Shown piece by piece: positions 33,701 to 36,918 of a stretch of 36,918 nt of DNA. Every line of letters starts with the position of its first letter. Positions within the stretch are counted from its first letter, which is position 1. The translations under genes were made by a program, and so were the position numbers. The notes beneath the pieces are model-generated. The model had not been told where the DNA came from. It worked only from the letters and a program-made list of their open reading frames with translations, and searched no databases. Source of the DNA: Pseudomonadota bacterium (GTDB lineage: Bacteria; Pseudomonadota; Alphaproteobacteria; Sphingomonadales; Sphingomonadaceae); NCBI GenBank assembly GCA_023424095.1, contig JAFAEG010000103.1:1-36918 (forward strand), read 5' to 3'.

Positions 33701-34248
33701 GTCGCCCGCGCCAGCATCTGCTGCTCGCGCTCCTCCAGCGGCCGGAAACCCGGGCTCAGCCCCGCCTCGGCCGGAAACGCGCCCAGCAGGCTTTGCGCGA
33801 AGGCATGGATGGTCTGGATCTTCAGGCCGCCGCCGGGCGCCTCCAGCACCCGCGCGAACAGGCTTCGCGCCAACTCCCGCTGCGCCGGCGTGGCGGCGCT
33901 GCCGGTCAGCGCGAAAACGTCCTTGTCGAGCTTCGGCTCGGCCAGCCGCACCCACCAGCCAAGCCGCCCCTGGATGCGCTGCGCCATCTCGGCCGCGCCC
34001 GCCTTGGTGAAGGTCAGGCACAGGATCGTCTCGGGCGCCGCGCCATGCAGCAGCAGGCGCAGCACGCGCGACGTCAAAACATGCGTCTTGCCGGTCCCCG
34101 CGGAGGCCGCCAGCGCCGCATGATGTTCGGGCGAGGAAGCGTCCCGTTGCGCGCCTTCGAGCGGGTTCAGTGGCTTCAGCCGGCCGCTCAAGGGAGGATC
34201 GCTTGCATGGGTGAGAACGTTGGTAGGATCGCCGCTTGCGGCTGACAA
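30706..34248 (-). CDS. addA: Double-strand-break repair helicase-nuclease AddA
   Basis: The 1180-residue product is the UvrD-like subunit of AddAB. It has Walker A ASAGTGKT (about 46-53), a VDEAQDTN box near residue 421, the QPQDILILLRSRGEL and VRVLTVHGAKGLEAPVVILAD segments of the UvrD C-terminal domain, and a C-terminal RecB-type nuclease domain (ILIADFKTGRR near 1110, then LRQMAAYRAAL). The start is uncertain. I give the TTG at 34248, but a TTG at 34191 would begin closer to the family's usual N-terminus. No good SD is seen for either. Its partner AddB, which normally precedes it, is absent from the window: the next gene upstream is on the opposite strand. Confidence 0.93.
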   Translation of the reverse strand: MSAASGDPTNVLTHASDPPLSGRLKPLNPLEGAQRDASSPEHHAALAASAGTGKTHVLTSRVLRLLLHGAAPETILCLTFTKAGAAEMAQRIQGRLGWWVRLAEPKLDKDVFALTGSAATPAQRELARSLFARVLEAPGGGLKIQTIHAFAQSLLGAFPAEAGLSPGFRPLEEREQQMLARATLAELLVQAEAGGDLPLIRDVQALSLRFGEAAAEGLLQAAARVPKAMAALGAAQGIEPRLRDAFGLDQGDIEEFIAAQCCDDLFDMTSLARAADANAAWGTATGLGFADRIAAWRGADPAGRAGSLEGLLGVFLTGKGEPRKVSAGLLKVAPDYGDHAARLADCCGRLLKMRQTAEWVALAAAGLRAGQAFAGAYDEAKKTQGLVDFDDLIREAETLLATPGMGDWVRYKLDQQTDHILVDEAQDTNRAQWSIVEALAGEYFAGDGRYPRHRTIFTVGDFKQAIFSFQGTDPAEFERARDHFARAAEGLRTSVHDFLSEERRGRAVHDHELPPAFLDLSMDRSFRSAPPVLEAVDSVIGELGHETIGLSRLPNRHESANAKLPGSVTLWQPFVAEAEEEDEGEEGWLSDSVRLYARKLARQVKAWIDRPFPVGKERRPLQPQDILILLRSRGELAGLIVARLHAEGVPVAGVDRMTLSAPLAVQDLLAAARFALQPLDDLNLAGLLVSPLLGWSQDELYAAAKGREGKALWPWLRAQSGLDLQPLYDMLGHADLATPHEFFERLLSGPLDGRRKLLARLGVEARDPIEELLTSALDFEKNGAPSLARFLDWFARGEVKITRDPSAPRDAVRVLTVHGAKGLEAPVVILADACADPKRLGGGVRFAGLPIGGEGAVPVPRPGKGLEIEPISALVADKDRRDREEHWRLLYVAMTRARERLYVGGALGARAKGPPEESWYWAIERGLTALGAGWAEDADWGGAMAHGLALPSSPRLPVAANDGPVPVTPAAAPLPEWIGRSAPAEERPPRPLAPSSLGEDDAPYPPPGPELRREALRGKLLHRLFERLPDVPADERRARAEAWLERSGDAPDPGFRTALIDAACRIIDDPRFAELFSANALAEAPIAATVAGGQVIAGTADRLLITGERILIADFKTGRRVPDRAEEAPVSHLRQMAAYRAALAIIFPGRRIEAALLYTAGPLLLPLADDLLDQYAPVPA

Positions 34249-34326
34249 GCGGGCCAGGCGGGCAAGAGAAGGGTGGCGCCGCTCCTGCCCTGCCGTTAGG
34301 CTCGTTCAGGACAGATGAGGGACAAA

Positions 34327-34551
34327 ATGACCGCCAAGCCCAGCTATCCCAAGGACGCCGCGATCGGCGACAACCAGCCGGTGAACGAGACGCTGGAAGC
34401 AGCCGTCAACGCCAAGCAGGCCGAGGAAAAAGCCGACAAGCCGCGCAGCAACAAATCATCGTTCGTGCGCGGCGCCGCAGTCGGTGTCGGTTCGGCCGCT
34501 TTGGTCGCCGCCCTCCTCTACGCGAACCGCTCGCGCAAGGATAAGAATTAA
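34327..34551 (+). CDS. Small single-pass membrane protein
   Basis: The 74-residue product has a charged N-terminal part (YPKDAAIGDNQPVNETLEAAV, then KQAEEKADKP) followed by one transmembrane helix (about 52-70, VRGAAVGVGSAALVAALLYA) and a basic tail (NRSRKDKN). I chose the ATG at 34327 because GAGGG lies 5 nt before it. An in-frame ATG at 34315 has only a poorly spaced AGGA. It may be a small membrane stress-type protein, but no family is recognised. It is convergent with the PilZ gene (3 nt between stops). Confidence 0.7.
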   Translation: MTAKPSYPKDAAIGDNQPVNETLEAAVNAKQAEEKADKPRSNKSSFVRGAAVGVGSAALVAALLYANRSRKDKN

Positions 34552-34554
34552 GGC

Positions 34555-35508
34555 TCAGCCGAGCCGGGTCGAGGCGAGCACCCGCTCCAGCACCGCCGGG
34601 TGCAGCGGCTGGGTGAATTCGCAGGTGATGCGATAGCCGTCGATGTCGACGACCCGCGCCGGCCAACCTTCCAGCCCCGGCAGGGTGATCCAGAACAGCC
34701 GTCCAGCCTCGACCGCGCCGTAGGAGACGAAGCGGATCTGGCGGGTGTCGATCGCTTCGACCTCGATCGACCAGCGGCGCGCGCCGTCGCGCACCCGCGC
34801 CGGCAGGTTGAGCGCAATCTCGTCTTCGGTCCCCGGCGCCTCGCGCTCGAGCAATTCGGTATCAAACACTTGCTCACCCTTCTTCAATTTCGGCCGGTGG
34901 CGGCGGCGCAGCCACGGCATCAATTCCTGCCACGGCAGCTCCGGCTCGAAGGCCAGGCCTGCCGAGCGGCCCTGCACCCAGCGCACCGTCGCCGGCGCGG
35001 GCCGGAACCCGTCCAGCGTCAGGATCACTTTCTCCTGCGCCACCAAAGGCGTGCGCACCTCGATCCGCGCGCCGCCGTCGGACAGATTGGCGATCGTCAC
35101 GATCTCGCGCCGGGAGCCGGCTTCCAGCCAGGCGGCGCAATTCAGCTCGATCCGCGGCATCCGCCGCGCGTCGCCCGGCTGCTGCACCAGGTTGCGCGTG
35201 ATGAGCGCGAACAGATCGGCTTCTTCGTCGAAGCGCAGGCCGACATCATTGCCCTGCACCCAGTCGACCAGTCCGGCGAGCCGGTCGCCGGTCAGCAATT
35301 CCAGCTCCAGCCGTTCCCCCGGTTTGACCTCAGCCTCGATGCAAAGCACGGCCCCCAAGGGCGTGATCTTGCGAATGAAACAGATTTCCCGGAGCGAGCC
35401 GCGGCCGACGGCGCCGGGCTGAAGCCGAGCCCGATCCTCGCGCTGGATCAGGCCGTTCGCGCGCGGTGCTTCGTCGCTGAGCGAATAGATGGTGTCGACC
35501 CGGTCCAT
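34555..35508 (-). CDS. PilZ-domain protein (c-di-GMP binding), probably three PilZ-like units
   Basis: I placed the start at the ATG at 35508 because GAGGG lies 6 nt upstream. An open extension to 35661 runs through the divergent promoter region. The 317-residue product has three beta-barrel-like units. The middle one (about 114-190) has the c-di-GMP signature: RRMPR (115-119) and NLSDGG (141-146), followed by VTLD..P.TVRWVQG..AGLAFE. The first (about 22-95) and last (about 235-310) keep the fold pattern (LVDWVQGNDVGLRF; RFVSYGAVEAGRLFWITLPG) but lack the full binding set. Only one ligand site is likely. The output is unknown and no partner lies nearby. Confidence 0.85.
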   Translation of the reverse strand: MDRVDTIYSLSDEAPRANGLIQREDRARLQPGAVGRGSLREICFIRKITPLGAVLCIEAEVKPGERLELELLTGDRLAGLVDWVQGNDVGLRFDEEADLFALITRNLVQQPGDARRMPRIELNCAAWLEAGSRREIVTIANLSDGGARIEVRTPLVAQEKVILTLDGFRPAPATVRWVQGRSAGLAFEPELPWQELMPWLRRRHRPKLKKGEQVFDTELLEREAPGTEDEIALNLPARVRDGARRWSIEVEAIDTRQIRFVSYGAVEAGRLFWITLPGLEGWPARVVDIDGYRITCEFTQPLHPAVLERVLASTRLG

Positions 35509-35660
35509 ACCGTCCCTCGCCCGCGCTTGCGGCGTGGGCACGTTCCTCGACCTGGATTGTCGGCGGAAATGGTAAACAAAAGCTTGAGGAATCGGCTCTT
35601 TTCGACCCGCTGGAAGTGCAATAGGACGCAAGCGACCATGATCCGCGCCCTTCCCCCGCA
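35509..35660. promoter_or_regulatory. Divergent promoter region between the PilZ gene and the TauE gene
   Basis: The 152-nt stretch should hold both promoters. Toward the TauE gene it encodes an eight-codon mini-ORF (ATG at 35638, MIRALPPQ) whose TGA overlaps the TauE ATG as ATGA. AGGA lies 11 nt before the mini-ORF. The TauE gene has no SD of its own. Confidence 0.4.
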
Positions 35661-36410
35661 ATGACCCTGGCCGATCTGCTTCCGTTCATCCTGATCGGTT
35701 TTGCCGCCCAGCTGGTCGATGGCGCGCTCGGCATGGCCTTCGGCGTGATCTCCACCACGCTGTTGATCAGCACCGGCGTTCCGCCCGCGGCGGCCTCCGC
35801 CAGCGTGCACATCGTCGAAAGCTTCACCACCGGCATTTCCGGGCTCAGCCACTCGTTGATGCGCAACGTCGACTGGAAAATGCTCGCCCGGCTGGCGATC
35901 CCCGGCATCATCGGGGGCATCCTTGGCGCCTACGTACTCGCCAACACCTTGCCCGAGATCGCGCGGCCGCTGGTGCTCGCCTATCTCGCCCTGATCGGCC
36001 TCTATCTGCTGTGGCGGGGCTATCGCCTCGGCAAGCATCGCGAGCGTCATCCCAAGGTGGTGGAGCCGGTCGCCCTCGCAGGCGGCTTCCTCGACGCCGC
36101 GGGCGGCGGCGGCTGGGGTCCGGTCGTAACCAGCAATCTGCTGGTGCAGGGCGGCAATCCCCGCAAGACGATCGGCACGGTCAACACCGCCGAGTTCTTC
36201 GTCGCCATCACGATCTCGGCGACCTTCATCGCCACATTGGGGTGGGAGGATTTCACCGCCGCCACCCTGGGCCTGCTCTTCGGCGGCATCATCGCCGCCC
36301 CGTTCGGCGCGATCCTGGCCAAGCGCCTGCCGGCGGGCACGCTGATGATCATGGTCGGCATCGTGCTGACGATCACCAGCGCCTACGGCATCTGGCGCAG
36401 CCTCACCTAG
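35661..36410 (+). CDS. TauE/SafE family membrane permease
   Basis: The 249-residue product has about eight hydrophobic segments with a two-fold repeat typical of the TauE/SafE (DUF81) family: GFAAQLVDGALGMAFGVISTTLL near the start and LAGGFLDAAGGGGWGPVVTSNLL in the second half. Such permeases export sulfite, sulfoacetate or other small organosulfur anions. The substrate cannot be inferred because no sulfur genes lie nearby. The ATG at 35661 overlaps the mini-ORF stop, which suggests coupled translation. The gene stands alone. Confidence 0.9.
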   Translation: MTLADLLPFILIGFAAQLVDGALGMAFGVISTTLLISTGVPPAAASASVHIVESFTTGISGLSHSLMRNVDWKMLARLAIPGIIGGILGAYVLANTLPEIARPLVLAYLALIGLYLLWRGYRLGKHRERHPKVVEPVALAGGFLDAAGGGGWGPVVTSNLLVQGGNPRKTIGTVNTAEFFVAITISATFIATLGWEDFTAATLGLLFGGIIAAPFGAILAKRLPAGTLMIMVGIVLTITSAYGIWRSLT

Positions 36411-36528
36411 ACTGAGCTAAGCTGCACATTTCCAAGGATTCTGTCCCGGTACGGCACAACAGTCTTGCTTGGCGCAAGGATTTCCTGCCAACTCGTTAAC
36501 CATTCGAGACGAGTCTGGAGCCGGGCGG
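36411..36528 (+). promoter_or_regulatory. Intergenic region before the right-edge gene
   Basis: The 118-nt region is less GC-rich than its surroundings and probably holds the promoter of the next gene. A palindrome GTTAAC lies near 36495-36500. No clear -35/-10 pair is evident to me. Confidence 0.3.
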
Positions 36529-36918
36529 ATGCGTAAGTCCCTGATTGTCATAGCGTCCGCGCTGATCTTCGCCGTCGCCGGCGCGACTCACGAGCGGCTG
36601 CGCTACGACAGCGCCGTCTTCACCGACGTGCGCATCACCGGTGGCAGCGGCCAGCCCGCCGCCGCCCGGGAATACCCGCCCTGCGTGCGCGGCGTGCGCG
36701 AGGATCGCTGCATCCAGCTTTACGAGCGGGGCGTGCGCCGTTCCTACGAGCGCTGGCGTGCCGAGCGGGGCGGCGGCGAACAGCTCGCCCAGGCCCCGCG
36801 TGCCGGCCAGCGCGGCTATCGCGCCTGCCGCGGCCGGGGCGACGATCGCTGCCAACAGACCGCGTCCACGCGCCGCTCGCGCACCGTTCGTCCGGCCCGC
36901 ACCCAGCAGGCTCAACGT
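36529..36918 (+). CDS. Exported Cys- and Arg-rich protein, 3' end missing
   Basis: The frame from the ATG at 36529 is open for 130 codons to the right edge. SD GGAG lies 8 nt upstream. The N-terminus (MRKSLIVIASALIFAVAGAT) is a signal peptide. The mature part has the segment YPPCVRGVREDRCIQLYERGVRRSYERWRAE and later a shorter echo (YRACRGRGDDRCQQ), so a motif C-x(3-7)-(E/D)DRC-x-Q is repeated. The visible tail is Arg-rich and low-complexity. I have a loose memory of hypothetical sphingomonad proteins with the C..DRCIQLYERG motif but know of no function. Confidence 0.7.
   Translation, partial: MRKSLIVIASALIFAVAGATHERLRYDSAVFTDVRITGGSGQPAAAREYPPCVRGVREDRCIQLYERGVRRSYERWRAERGGGEQLAQAPRAGQRGYRACRGRGDDRCQQTASTRRSRTVRPARTQQAQR

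Noticed and set aside
30727..34245. Open frame of 1172 codons opposite addA
   Set aside because: Antisense of AddA with the low-complexity Arg/Gln/His composition typical of shadow frames.
35509..35560. GGAAC on the minus strand before the PilZ gene as an EcfG promoter
   Set aside because: No GTT lies 16-17 nt downstream, so the -10 part is missing.
1..36918. CRISPR arrays, insertion sequences, prophage or rRNA genes
   Set aside because: I looked for regularly spaced repeats, transposase or integrase motifs and rRNA cores and found none.

Overview
The window looks like chromosomal DNA from a GC-rich alphaproteobacterium, most likely a sphingomonad (Sphingomonas or a relative). Reasons: an AddA-type recombination nuclease rather than RecB, the recG | sdhE-mfd arrangement, the protein family types (DUF1343 next to a DOMON-like protein, a soluble MCP, multi-PilZ, long RTX proteins) and a short palindromic intergenic repeat of a kind I associate with sphingomonad genomes. 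This assignment comes from recognition, not from a search. I see no phage, transposase, integrase or CRISPR array.

Layout. 1-4146 (minus) is the N-terminal 1382 codons of a giant RTX protein that runs off the left edge. 4534-5943 (minus) is a soluble methyl-accepting protein, divergent from an exported alpha/beta hydrolase (6025-7104). Then come a small exported protein (minus), a CoxE-like VWA protein, a two-gene unit of a Tudor-like and a DUF1801-like protein, a TIR-plus-four-TM protein (minus), and a translationally coupled DUF1343/NamZ-like plus DOMON-like pair (minus). 12365-13588 is tyrS. recG and a coupled small gene (minus) diverge from sdhE-mfd (plus). An acyltransferase-3 gene converges on an EAL phosphodiesterase gene, sharing a CTAG stop. 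nadK is followed by tRNA-Asn with its own promoter and a strong hairpin.

The right half has a zinc alcohol dehydrogenase with an overlapping membrane-protein gene (minus), divergent from a hemerythrin-domain gene that carries an EcfG-like stress promoter. A 142-bp palindromic repeat follows, then secA (minus) with a small secreted-type gene directly upstream. Next are a Tat-exported Cys/Asp repeat protein, trxA and addA (all minus), a small membrane protein, a PilZ protein (minus), a TauE/SafE permease and an exported Cys-containing protein cut by the right edge.

Functional themes are DNA repair (recG, mfd, addA), c-di-GMP signalling (EAL protein, PilZ protein), stress and redox (hemerythrin, thioredoxin, dehydrogenase), envelope and export (secA, RTX, Tat protein, NamZ-like) and housekeeping (tyrS, nadK, tRNA-Asn). 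The most novel-looking items are the small gene and hairpins in front of secA, which have a SecM-like geometry; the Tat-exported 19-residue repeat protein; the membrane TIR protein; and the Tudor-like gene whose ribosome-binding site lies inside a hairpin.
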